A stretch of DNA of 64,000 nt, from contig NC_052479.1 of assembly GCF_009730915.1 (NCBI RefSeq), forward strand, positions 27,529,610-27,593,609, in the 5' to 3' direction. The position numbers were made by a program, and so were the translations under genes. The notes beneath the pieces are model-generated. The model was given only the letters and a program-made list of their open reading frames with translations, was not told where the DNA came from and did no database searches. Origin of the DNA: Dioscorea cayenensis subsp. rotundata. Its lineage: Eukaryota; Streptophyta; Magnoliopsida; Dioscoreales; Dioscoreaceae. How positions within the stretch are numbered: the stretch's first letter is position 1; each line of letters opens with the position of its first letter. Below are positions 8,431 to 18,667 of this stretch, in pieces.

Positions 8431-10147
8431 TTAGGTTTTTGCTTTCGGATCTGGGCAAGGAATGATTCCCCATTTCCTTCTCAACTCATCCAAATTCTCA
8501 TTGAAATGCTTCTCATAGTACACACACATTAAGTCAGTGCAACTCATTCCGGCACGAGCTGCCCATGGGAAATAATGCCTGAAGAATAAAGCCCTCTGTT
8601 TCTCACTGAACCTTGCTGATCCGCCGATCACAGAAAGAAAGCACATTGGGAGAAGCATTTGCTCAAATTCTATTACTTTAAGGGCAGACTCACCAATCAA
8701 ATTAGTTGGAAGACCAAATAGGACGTGCCAGAAGTCGTGCACCTCCCGAGCACGTGTGGCTACATATGCCAAGTCTTCAGAGTCCATAAACCGAACTGGT
8801 GGTCGGTCATCAGGGGAAAAGTTTCTTGTTCCCATGAACCTCGCATAAGCCCAGCCGAAAGGTGTTCTCTGGCATGTCCCATGCATGAGAGACTCTGTGC
8901 AGATACAACTCGCGGCTGGTTCAATAGAACTTCCTGAACCCAAAACAAAAAAATGATCAAGAAATAATTTGCAAGCAGCTTATATATAGGAATCATCATA
9001 GTGTGCTTTGGTATGATGTCATGTTTAAGTACACTTATAAATCAAGATGCTATATTTGTAATTTAGGTGTTCCCTTTCATGTTCTGTACCCTATGCTGCA
9101 GAATTTTTTAACTGCTGTGCTCTCACTACCTTTTCAAGGTAGGCATCCTTTCTCATTGCAGATCTATAATATTTCACAACAATCAAATCCTGCTTGGTTG
9201 GCACCATCTGCGTTTATCTACCTGAATGTCAAGGTTATCATAAGGTTTCATGAAAATTGAACTGACTAGTCTCTACAGTAGAAGGCGAGCATAAGTGAGA
9301 ATGATAAATGAAATAGCTAAGTACTTCAGGCATTTGAAACAGGTGGATTCAAGCACCATCAAGTGAACTATAATCTGTACAGAAGCCATATTACACCCTT
9401 TGAAGAAAGTGTAACTATAGTTATTCTACTTCCTATTAAATGTAATAGGGAATTTGGCAAGGTCCAGTCATGCCCTCACAAATATGATCTTCTGGATCTC
9501 TCAGCAAAAGAAAATTGAAGGAGAATGTTTGGCCAAATTAAATACAAAGTTTACCTCTGAAAAATATGACAATGAAAAATAAATGGACAATACTATGAAC
9601 TAGTCTGAAGGGAATGAGGATAACCATAATATACAAGATCTGCACTTCAACATCTTAAAGAAGGATCATACCATCCAACCAAATGGAACCACCCAGAACT
9701 TGAAACGCATAATTCCAGAAGTAGATGACATCTCACAAGGTTGAGTTGGGATTACCATTGTTTACCAGATCAGAGACGTGGAATAGATGAGTGAAATGTG
9801 TATAATCTTTGCATACATAAATAGTAATTGAGAGTGGGGGAAAAGACTCATTAATCACTCAATGGATAAAATACTTAATGTAATTTTATGATCCAAACTA
9901 CTACACAAATAAGATAACTTCTCCGAGATTAAGTACACATGAAAATAATATCAAATACACTTACTCTTCCTTCAGGATTCTTCTTCATTCGCTCGAGCAC
10001 TCTTTCAAAAGCTGGTTTACCAGTTGTCTCCCCAAGAGCAGCAATTAGGTCTGCTCTTCTGGGGTCCATCAGAGCACCAAAAGCAGAACCAATAGCTACT
10101 GCTGCTTGCTGCCATCCCTTCAGATGAACACGTGCTCGTTCAATCAT
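8431..10147 (-). pseudogene. COQ4: COQ4 ubiquinone biosynthesis protein, two frameshifts in exon 2
   Basis: Exon 1 is 9965-10147 (61 codons, ending KKNPEGR before GTAAGT) and exon 2 is 8431-8933, joined in phase 0. Together they would give a 227-residue COQ4 protein, the usual family length. COQ4 acts at the matrix face of the mitochondrial inner membrane in coenzyme Q synthesis, in the COQ complex. The family metal motif HDXXH(X11)E is present as HDFWH...E in exon 2. Exon 2 is 503 nt, two more than a multiple of three. Reading passes from PRVVSA to [10 protein letters not shown] to GWAYARFMG only by skipping one base near 8888-8898 and one near 8855-8858. As written, translation ends early. 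This is either a pseudogene or two base-insertion errors; because the rest is so well conserved I favour sequence error. The frame upstream of the exon 1 ATG has a stop. Confidence 0.85.
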
Positions 10148-11035
10148 TTTACTAACCTCTTAAAATATGATCTCTGATGAAAAAAGAGCCACAATGAAGA
10201 AATTAAAATGATTATCAAATCATAAGCAAATTTAGACTGTAATGGGTTCAATCACTCAAAATTTCATCTTCTCGAAACAAATAACAATAACACTTCACAA
10301 ACCAGATATAGCACTATAAAACATTATTGAATTGGATGCTATACAACACAATTGAACCCATAAAACCTATTATTTAAATGTTAAACAAATAATTATGTGA
10401 ACCCCCATCTACACTACAAGAGTGCAACATCAATTGGTCCATGCTATACATAATATCATATGTGTCACACCTATCATCGATGCTTTTAACCATGGTAATA
10501 GGGTGTTTAATTTATCCTCATATATGATCGGTTCTTCCAAAACACAAGATAAAAACTACATAAGAAGATAGGTGTAGAATCAAGATGCAAAAATTATGCT
10601 CATTTGACACAAGTTTTAACCATTAATGGTGAATGCACCTCTGCTCAAGTTTCACCATTGCGCACAAGTATGTCTAGCAGGATATAAGCTTATAGACAAT
10701 AAGCAATACAATGCTATTAAAGTTTGGATCTTCAAATCAAATCAAATGCTAATATGATCACTAGTTACAGAATACACCAAAATTTGGCTTTGAAATCCAA
10801 ATTTAATGAGAAGCAGGATTTCTGAAAACCCAAATGACAGATAAAAAGTTCATTGAATCTTCTTCACATTCAGAAGCCCAACATCTAAAACTTGTTTCCC
10901 TTGAAAGGTATAAACAAAGCTTCTCATTCAAACAAACAACATCAAATTAAGGACAAATTGAAATTAAAAACCCTAATCATTCATAGATACGCAGAGAGAA
11001 CAACCACAAGATTAAGGCTTCGGAGTAGTCATACC

Positions 11036-11267
11036 TCAAAGAGATCAAATCAAGGAAGATGGTCGGATCTCAATCAGAGAACTCGATCCCGCGTCCAGCG
11101 CTCCTCACTGCTGCTCTTCGTCCACGCCGCGTTAGCAATGACGTTGTTCGCTGCCGAATCGACTTGGTGGGTGCTGCGGCTTCTTCGCCGCAAGCGACGG
11201 CGAGCCGGGGATCGCCGGTGAAGGAGGTGTGCCTGCCGGCCGAGTTCTCCCGTGTGGAGACGATCAT
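11036..11267 (-). other. Probable 5' untranslated exon of COQ4 with a short upstream ORF
   Basis: This GC-rich block lies just downstream of a minus-strand TATA box. On the minus strand a 65-codon frame (11070-11267, MIVSTREN...) ends before a good donor, GAG/GTATGA, near 11036. An acceptor-like GTTAG just before the COQ4 start (about 10153) would close a leader intron of roughly 0.9 kb. The 65-codon frame has no family resemblance I recognise. A plus-strand frame through the same DNA (11059-11271) is the alternative, with no promoter support. Confidence 0.4.
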
Positions 11268-11277
11268 CTGAGATTCG

Positions 11278-11284
11278 TTTTATA
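11278..11284 (-). promoter_or_regulatory. TATA box of the COQ4 transcription unit
   Basis: On the minus strand CCTATAAAA sits about 20 bp before the GC-rich leader block. Position and context suit a core promoter driving transcription leftward. Confidence 0.45.
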
Positions 11285-12035
11285 GGTGGATTGAATCCAA
11301 TCCTGACCGTTAATTTTTTTCCCCCATTTTTCCCTTTTTGGTCAATAATGTTCTGTGAAATTAAACCCTTATTTTCATGTGTTTTAGATTAAATTAAATA
11401 TAAATTGGGTTTTAGGGATGTAAATTATACTCTGTTCTTATATATAAAAAAAAATTAATACAAAGAACAAGGCATATATTTGTAGAGAAAGAAAATTATT
11501 AAAATATCTTAAATAAACATAAATACTGTGCATATTAATTAGGGCAAGTCTTAGGTATATGAGACCAAGGCCTATGTCTAGAACCCCATGATTTCCGGGA
11601 CCCCATAATTCATATATTATTTTTTTAAAAAAATTATATTTAATATCTTCATTTAATTATCTTTACTACATAATTATCATATTGAAAATTTTAATTTTTT
11701 TCCAACTATAAAATGTGCAATAAATTTAAACCTAGGGTCTCATAATTAATTTTTTTAATTATATTTAAATTTTTATTTAATTACCAATAATAACATTATA
11801 ATTTTTTTTTTGATAAAATAGGAAAAGTACATATCATATTCCTTACTTTAAGTAGATTTTAAGATCAGATTTTTCCCAAACACAAAAACATTACCCAACC
11901 ACCATAAATTTCATAATATATATAATAAAATATAAAATGAATTTTATGATTAACATTTTGAAGAACAAGAGCACATTAATTAAAATACTTTAAAAATCAT
12001 TAACAGTTGATACAATGCAAACACTCAACTCAACA
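11285..12035. other. AT-rich spacer between COQ4 promoter and SSL gene
   Basis: Long A/T runs, no reading frame or recognisable element. It should contain the SSL 3' untranslated region on its right side. Confidence 0.45.
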
Positions 12036-13472
12036 CTACTTCCTCTTGAGAAAAGGAAAAGGAAGTGTAGCAACATGATTATGAGCCACAGTTCCAATCC
12101 AAAGTTTACCAGCCACTTCCCTGACTTCACTCACCAACTTCACAACCTCCCCTCCTCTATCTTCAAGCACCTCCAAAACCTCACCATCTTCACTGAAAAG
12201 ACAAACAACAGTGAACATCTTCATTGACATTATCCTTCCCAGAAAGCTCAACTTGAGAGGAAGCTTGAAGTAAATGCTCCTCAGCCATGGATGTTGTGAG
12301 AGAACTTCTTGTGCTGGAGTTCTACAGCAATCAATGGCCACCCAGAACTGCCCTTTATCATTCATTCTCACGTTGTCTGGAAACCCTGGCAAGTTTGCAA
12401 ACAGTTCCAGTTCCCCAGTTTTAGGACCTTCAAGCCAGTACTTCATAATCCTGCAGTTAGTTGTCTCAGTGAAGAGGAGAAAAGATTGGTCTTTAGATAA
12501 CTGAACTCCATTTGGAAATGCTAAGCCTTGCAAGACAACATGAGTTGTTTTTGATGGAGGATCATATCTTAATAACCTTCCTGTTGCTTCTCCTTCCAGT
12601 AGTATAATGAAGTGATCCCTTAACCAATTCATACAACAAAATCAAGTTAAAATGAAAGATGATAGACTGTTGTGTGTATATATATATATATATATATATG
12701 TTTGTATGTATGTGCACTTACTTTCTAGTGTATCTCATGCTGGTGTCAGTGAAGAAGATAGAGCCATTTGAATGAAGATCCAAGTCATTTGCAAAGATGA
12801 TAGGATTCCCATGAACATGAGATGCTAGAGGAGTTGCAAGCCCTCCTTCAGCCCCTAGTTACCATTAAACCATGATAGGCGTCGGCGATATAGAGCTCGC
12901 CGGTGATTTTGTTAAATCTTAGGCCCAGAGGGCGCCCGCAAAGCTTCTCCTTCTTGTGTTGCAGTGGTGTTGTTGAATACACACCATTTGCACATGCCTT
13001 CTCAGTCCTTCATTCATATTTATCAAATTAACTGATGTGAGACTATTAGTTATACTCTGATGATAATAATTACCGAAAAGAGAAGTTAAAGAGTTGATTA
13101 CCAATTAGGACTAACAAGAGAAAAGGTCTCCCATCCTAAGGCACCTCCCATCCACCTTACAATCCGGCCATCAGCCAAACCAGCATAAGGACCTCTGCCC
13201 TTAATATCAAACTCCAAAGACTCTGGTCCAAACACCTCATCAACAAACTCCAACCTCCCAAACCTTAACTTACTGCCATTGTCTGCTCTCCATTTCTCCA
13301 TCACTTCTTTATATGGTGCTATATCATGAGCCTTCACTGGCCTGTAATCATACCCACCCAATGGACCCATTTCAAATGGGTCCATGTAAATCAACCCCAA
13401 TGCTAAGGCAAAGAAGACAAGCCATGGTTGTGGCATTAGACAATCTTCTCTTGTGTTTCTCTTCTCCTCCAT
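12036..13472 (-). pseudogene. Strictosidine synthase-like (SSL) beta-propeller protein, one frameshift
   Basis: Three exons: 13102-13472, 12722-13007 and 12036-12618, with GT-AG junctions. They would encode about 412 residues, normal for plant SSL proteins. Near the N-terminus a hydrophobic stretch (WLVFFALALGLIY) suggests a signal anchor or secretion signal. Typical six-bladed propeller signatures follow: GRPLGLRFNKITGELYIADA, FANDLDLHSNGSIFFTDTS, LLEGEATGRLLRYDP and LPGFPDNVR. Most plant members are not true strictosidine synthases; their substrates are largely unknown. Total exon length is 1240 nt, one more than a multiple of three. The frame breaks after GLMV near 12855-12860, where one extra base separates it from GAEGGLATPLASHVHGNP. 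Start chosen at the MEEKRN methionine; an upstream in-frame Met at 13553 is possible. Either pseudogene or a sequence error. Confidence 0.8.
12677..12699. repeat. (TA)n microsatellite in SSL intron 2
   Basis: Uninterrupted TA dinucleotides. Similar tracts occur at 13935-13960, 33091-33111, 36169-36189, 42126-42149 and 53347-53369. Confidence 0.9.
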
Positions 13473-13553
13473 TTTGAAAGTCTCTTTTGGTTTTGAGTTT
13501 GCCTTTGTTTGGGTTCTAAATAGTTGGGAGTTGTGTGCATGTATGCATGTCAC

Positions 13554-14477
13554 TTGTGTGATTGTGTGTGATGGTTGTGGAGTAGGTTTGGTTTCACTTT
13601 TGCCTTGAGATTTTTGAAACCAAACATATAGCTACCATTTCATTCCCCATTGGTTAATGATGTGCTGTTTTATTTTCTAGGCTACATCTCCTATGGTCAC
13701 ATATATAAATAGAGAAAACATCATCTGAATAAGTACTTAGATAATGTTTTCTATGTATGTTTAACTGCCAATGGTTCTTAGTGTTGTTTTTTTTTACTGT
13801 TTTGCACTATGTTGAATTATTTTATATTGTTTACTACTGTATATGAATAATCATAATCGTTAAATACAAATCAAACTATTACTGTAGCATCCTTAGATTT
13901 ATAATCTAGGGACATCCCTAAATGATGTGCCCTCATATATATATATATATATATATATATAACATCGATTCTCTACGCACGTTCACAGATTCGTAATCTG
14001 TGAAAATTGCTCTGAGCCGTTGGATTTCAATCCAACAGTCTCTGCACTATTCAGTGAACATTAACACTGTGTTTATGAACATCACACAGTAAAAAGTGGG
14101 GTGAACAGTATTTTCCAAAATTAAATTCTCCCAATTTACACTATTCATAGTATTGTTTCATTTGAATAATACTGTTGAGTTCAAATTCGAAATTGATTTT
14201 AAATTTGATACACTTGTTTTTAGTTTTTCATATAATAATATAGAAAAAAATATTCAATGTAGCTATTGTTGCTGTGAATTTTATAATTTATTTAATGGAA
14301 TTAGAGTCATAAATTTATAACTATATTATTGTTATTTTAATAAAGTGAATAAATCATGAAAATATATTAAAAAAAAATATGAACTACATTAATGATACAA
14401 AATGGAGATTTTAAAAAATATTAATTAAATTTATCTACTAAAATTTGTAGATCTGTATAAATAAAAATAAATAAAGG
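13554..14477. other. Spacer with a (TA)n tract and clustered short hairpins
   Basis: No gene seen. A TA microsatellite (13935-13960) is followed by perfect short inverted repeats at 13982-14004 (10-bp arms, 3-nt loop) and 14019-14036 (8-bp arms, 2-nt loop), with a weaker one at 13891-13910. They may belong to a small non-autonomous transposon whose ends I could not define. Confidence 0.45.
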
Positions 14478-15027
14478 ATGAAACTGAAAAAAAGTTCGAC
14501 AGTGAAGACGGTTTTAAGAGCTTGGAACTCGAGCGTCTTCTCCGGCGACGGAGTCTACGCCGGAGCTCCATATCCATCTCCGAGAGCACCATACAGACCG
14601 CTCCTTCGCGACCTTCCACGTCTCCAGAACGCTCTTCGCGACAGCCTACTTTGTGATCTCATCTCTCTCTTTCCATCTCTATGTTTAGTTCTCTATGATT
14701 TGATTCTATTTGTCAAGAAATCCTTGATGTGTTTGATGTTTTTCTTCCGATTTGATTATATCCTGGTATTTATGTGGATTTTGCCAGAAATGGATTCGCT
14801 TTGTTTGATTATTTTTTAGGAAAACTTGCAGTACTCTGTCAATGCCACCATTTGATTACTCTTTCACTTTGATTTTCCATTTTGGATTTTTATTTTAGTG
14901 TTTGTTTATTTTGTTTTCGTCTTGGTATGTGTTCAACATTGAAGAAGTTTACGCACTCAAGGTGCTCGGCAAAATGTCTAGCTGAATCGAACTATTGTTT
15001 ATTTGTTTTCTCTCAGGGGTGTCTCAA

Positions 15028-17300
15028 ATGGCTGACTTTAGAAAAGCAAGAAGGTTCTTCAGGTAAACTTTTCCCTATTCATAATCTTGGCTGGTGGTAT
15101 TTATGCTTGTGCTTCTTTTTTCTTTTTATTTTTAGAGTCTTTACCTTTTGCCCTCTAAAAAAAAAATCTCCTTTTTGAAAGTCTTAATTGGATTTGAAAA
15201 TGGTATAGTTGAGATCATATACTATCTTGGTATTTCAATATCTGGTGTTTGTGATCGCGCTGTGCTTAAGTTAATTTTTCCTAAACCTTTTGGTTTTTGT
15301 TGGTGGGGATTTCACTTGTGCTCATGGGATGAATGCTCTGTTGCAAGACATCGTATGTGGAGGAACTTGTTACCTGAATTTGTTTGTTCTGTAATGAAGT
15401 TGTAATCCATGATATTGGTTGAAGCTTGTTCATGAGAATCCTGCCTTCCATTAATGAATCTTGTGACCTTTCTAACACTCCATTTATGAAGACTAATAAA
15501 TATAACCTAGATTGCTTTGGTTACAGGTCACAGGTAGAATTACATACAATGCTTCGTATTTTGTTCATAATATACTCATGGAGCATCAGAGGCTTTCAGT
15601 ATGATTTTACTTAAAAAATGAAACAAACATAATATTCTAAGGTGTCACTTGCAGCACCAAGCAAGCAATGGCCTTTCTCATCACAAGATGGTTGGCCATG
15701 GAGCTTTGCTGTCTTGATAATAAATACTTATAGTTAGCTGTATGCCTGTATGATGTGTGTTCATCCTTTAGGCAGATAATGCACATTCTCTCATGCAAAG
15801 CCTGGATGGGTTTTATCAGGAACGCTTTCTTTATGTTGGTTCTTGTTGGTTGAATTTACTCTTTATCAAAAATTTAGTTTTTGGGCTTTATCACTAGTTG
15901 AGCTGGATTCCAGTTGATTTATAATATTAATGAGCATTCCATATTGGCTTGCTTTCGTTTCTCACATGTAACATTTGCACAATAATTTAACATGTCATAT
16001 AGCAGTTGCAAATACTTGGTATTAATTATTGAAAAATACCAATATTTATACTTTTTATTCTTTTGAGTTTTAGGAAGATAGGGATGGGGAAGGATGATTT
16101 GTACTTTTGGAAGCAAATGGGGAAGGCTGCACTTTGCACTTATACACTCTTAGGGCTTTGCTGGTTATGGAATGAAACCTCTCCACTTGGTTGGTGGACT
16201 CTTAAGCCGCGGCCCAAGGTAACTTCTGCTCTTGATTTTGGTGATCGTTGCAAAACATGCTTTATGGTACCCATTTTATGACTCTTATATTTGTGAGTTT
16301 GAGTCCTGAGTTTGCCAATGAGTTGTTGTGATGAAAGAGATGCATCAATGTCAATACATGTTATGTGAAGCTTTTTTGGAATTCATGGTTTATAGCTCCT
16401 GTCAAATGAAACTTGAGCTTTTTTCTTTGATCCGAATATTCCACCATGACAAGTCGTCAACTTGAAAATCATGTAACAGTTAGAGATTTCATTTATGAAG
16501 ATATATTAATAATAACTCATTCTTCATGTGACTTGTATGCGCCATATAACATCATGATTACTTTGTTTTTAGCAGACACTGAAGCAACTCCCAAGGCTTT
16601 ATTTATAATCTATGGAAGCAGAATCTAAAAGGTTTCAGTTAAATAAGAATTTGAGTAGTAAAATCAACCAAATATTGCATAGATAGGTTTACTCAATAAC
16701 TAAAGTCTCATTGGAGCCATATTTTAGCTGCTCAGTGTGCACTTCATCTTCTCTGCCATAAATCTTTTTTTTTTTTTGCCTCTCTTTTCTTTTATTATGT
16801 TGGTTTATCTCTTGAACATGTCATGGCATATGAAGAGGCATTATTTACTTTTGACAACCCTGATTTAGTAGAATGTAATCTCGAGACAATTTACTTGTAT
16901 TGTTTTTCACTTGTTAAATTAATTGAAAAGTAATGGATTTTGTCGTATCATTAGTGTACACCACACAGTGATCCCTGATCTCTCTGGCAGTGAACTACCA
17001 AGTTTAATGAATGATATCATCCTTTCTGTGCAGGAAGAAAAGGAAATGGCCCATTTGTATGAGCGAATTAAATTCCCATATCCAGGCGACAAAGAAGCCA
17101 TGGAGGAATTTATCAAAAGTGGTGGCTCAATTGGCACTACTGTAGGACCCAAGGGAAACATCGAGTCCGGAAAAGATCCTGATAATTTTCAGAAACAATT
17201 GCAGTCACAGAAATTTGAGCAGGAAGCTCAGAAGCTATGGTTCCGAATGAGGAACGAGGTCATCTCAGAGCTGCAAGAGAAGGGATTTGATGTTGAATGA
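15028..17300 (+). CDS. Conserved plant protein of unknown function, 148 aa, one membrane span
   Basis: Coding exons are 15028-15062, 16074-16218 and 17034-17300, all with GT-AG junctions and consistent phase. The small first exon adds a basic N-terminus (MADFRKARRFFRKIG) in frame with the obvious second exon, so I place the start there rather than at the internal Met at 16084. A hydrophobic segment (AALCTYTLLGLCWLW) lies near residues 34-48, followed by WWTLKPRPK, a charged middle with YERIKFPYPGD, a glycine-rich GGSIGTTVGPKG and a helical C-terminus ending GFDVE. A basic amphipathic start before one membrane span would fit an organellar membrane protein, but that is inference. A GC-rich block at about 14510-14650 may be an upstream untranslated exon. 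I recall similar plant sequences but cannot name a function. Confidence 0.75.
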
Positions 17301-18600
17301 ATATGCTCAAAGAGAAGACCATGAAAGAGTTTTGATTTATCAAGCAATGCATTGAATTGTTCATGGTTTCTTTACTGTTTTACATTCCAAGTTTTATACA
17401 TTATATGGCTGGCAACTTGTCTGTGAAATTTCTGGTAAACAGATCACAGCAGGAAAGGGGATGTTTGTTTCAGGAAGTAAAACTAATAAGGTCTGTACAA
17501 AAAGTGGGTTTTGGTTTTTCATTATGTTTTTTTTTTCAAGATATTATTTATTATAATTTTAGATTTCATAAATCTTTTTTATCTGTCATAAATTTATATT
17601 TTTTCTAACTTTTATTTTTTAATATTAAGAAGTATTTATCATTTTTTTTCAAAATTATCTTTAATATTCTATTCAACTCTGTTGTTAGAATTAAATATAA
17701 GAGAAAAATTTAAAGATATAAATTATGGATAATTTTAAAAAAATAACTAATTTTTTATAAAATTTTATAAAATAACTAAGTTTTTTGGTATGTAAGATTT
17801 AGTTAATAACAACAGATAAAATGACACAGAAGGAGCATGAACAGTAATTTTTTTAAATTATATATTATTTAATTTTAATTTTTTTAAAATAAAATTATTG
17901 TTAAAATAAATACTTTTTGTAGTGAACAAGACTTTTATGAGAATTTTTTTTTCTTAAAAATGATACTTCTAACTTTTATATAAAGTATTTATAATTTCAT
18001 AATTACTTTGTAATATAATGAACGGTTTATAAAGATAATATATTACATGTTATATCAAATATATATTTTTTAAATACATAGAAAATTTTTTAAACAGTTA
18101 TTGAAAACTAAAAACAAAAACAAAAAATAAAAAAACAGTGTTTGGTTCATATAAAAAAATGGAAAAGTAAAATAAAAAATACTATTAAACTCCTCTCAAG
18201 TAAATATAAATATATGATGCTCTACAACAAATGATTCTTATTATGAAAATAGAATGCCCAATCTCATTTTAATATTTGGACTTGTAATAGTTTGGAATGA
18301 ATGAAAATTTTATTCCTAATAATTCCACAAAAAATTAAAACCTATTGGTGTATATAAAATTTTAATATATTTTAATTATAATATTTAATTTATAATTACA
18401 AAAAATAAAATTATATTTTAATTAAAATTTTTGATACAAGAATGGAAATAAAGTTTTTTTTGAGTAAAAGAATGGAAATAAAGTTGTAATTTCATATTTA
18501 CATTTTTTTTATTTTTTTATTTACTTTATTATATATATATTTATTTATTTATTTATTTATTTTTGTGACAAAAATGCTTATTTTAGAAGTTGGCACAAAG
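17301..18600. other. Very AT-rich spacer
   Basis: It holds the 3' untranslated region of the 148-aa gene and then extremely A/T-rich DNA with short (TTTA)n at about 18540-18562. No gene or transposon domain seen. Confidence 0.5.
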
Positions 18601-18667
18601 TTCCCATTTTCTCTTTCTTGCGAGCAAAAGAGAAGAGTTCGAGCGAGCATCAGCTGCGGCTTCTCCA

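Noticed and set aside
11059-11271. Plus-strand 70-codon frame in the GC-rich COQ4 leader block
   Set aside because: No promoter, no homologue, and the TATA box and splice signals point to the minus strand.
12036-13472. Calling this a true strictosidine synthase of alkaloid synthesis
   Set aside because: Only the general propeller family is supported; plant genomes have many such proteins without that activity.
14478-14819. Plus-strand 113-codon frame upstream of the 148-aa gene
   Set aside because: It becomes a hydrophobic intron-like sequence after about 60 codons; more likely an untranslated leader exon and intron.
18590-18667. Upstream in-frame extension of THO1 exon 1
   Set aside because: It begins at TTG rather than ATG; the first ATG is at 18668.
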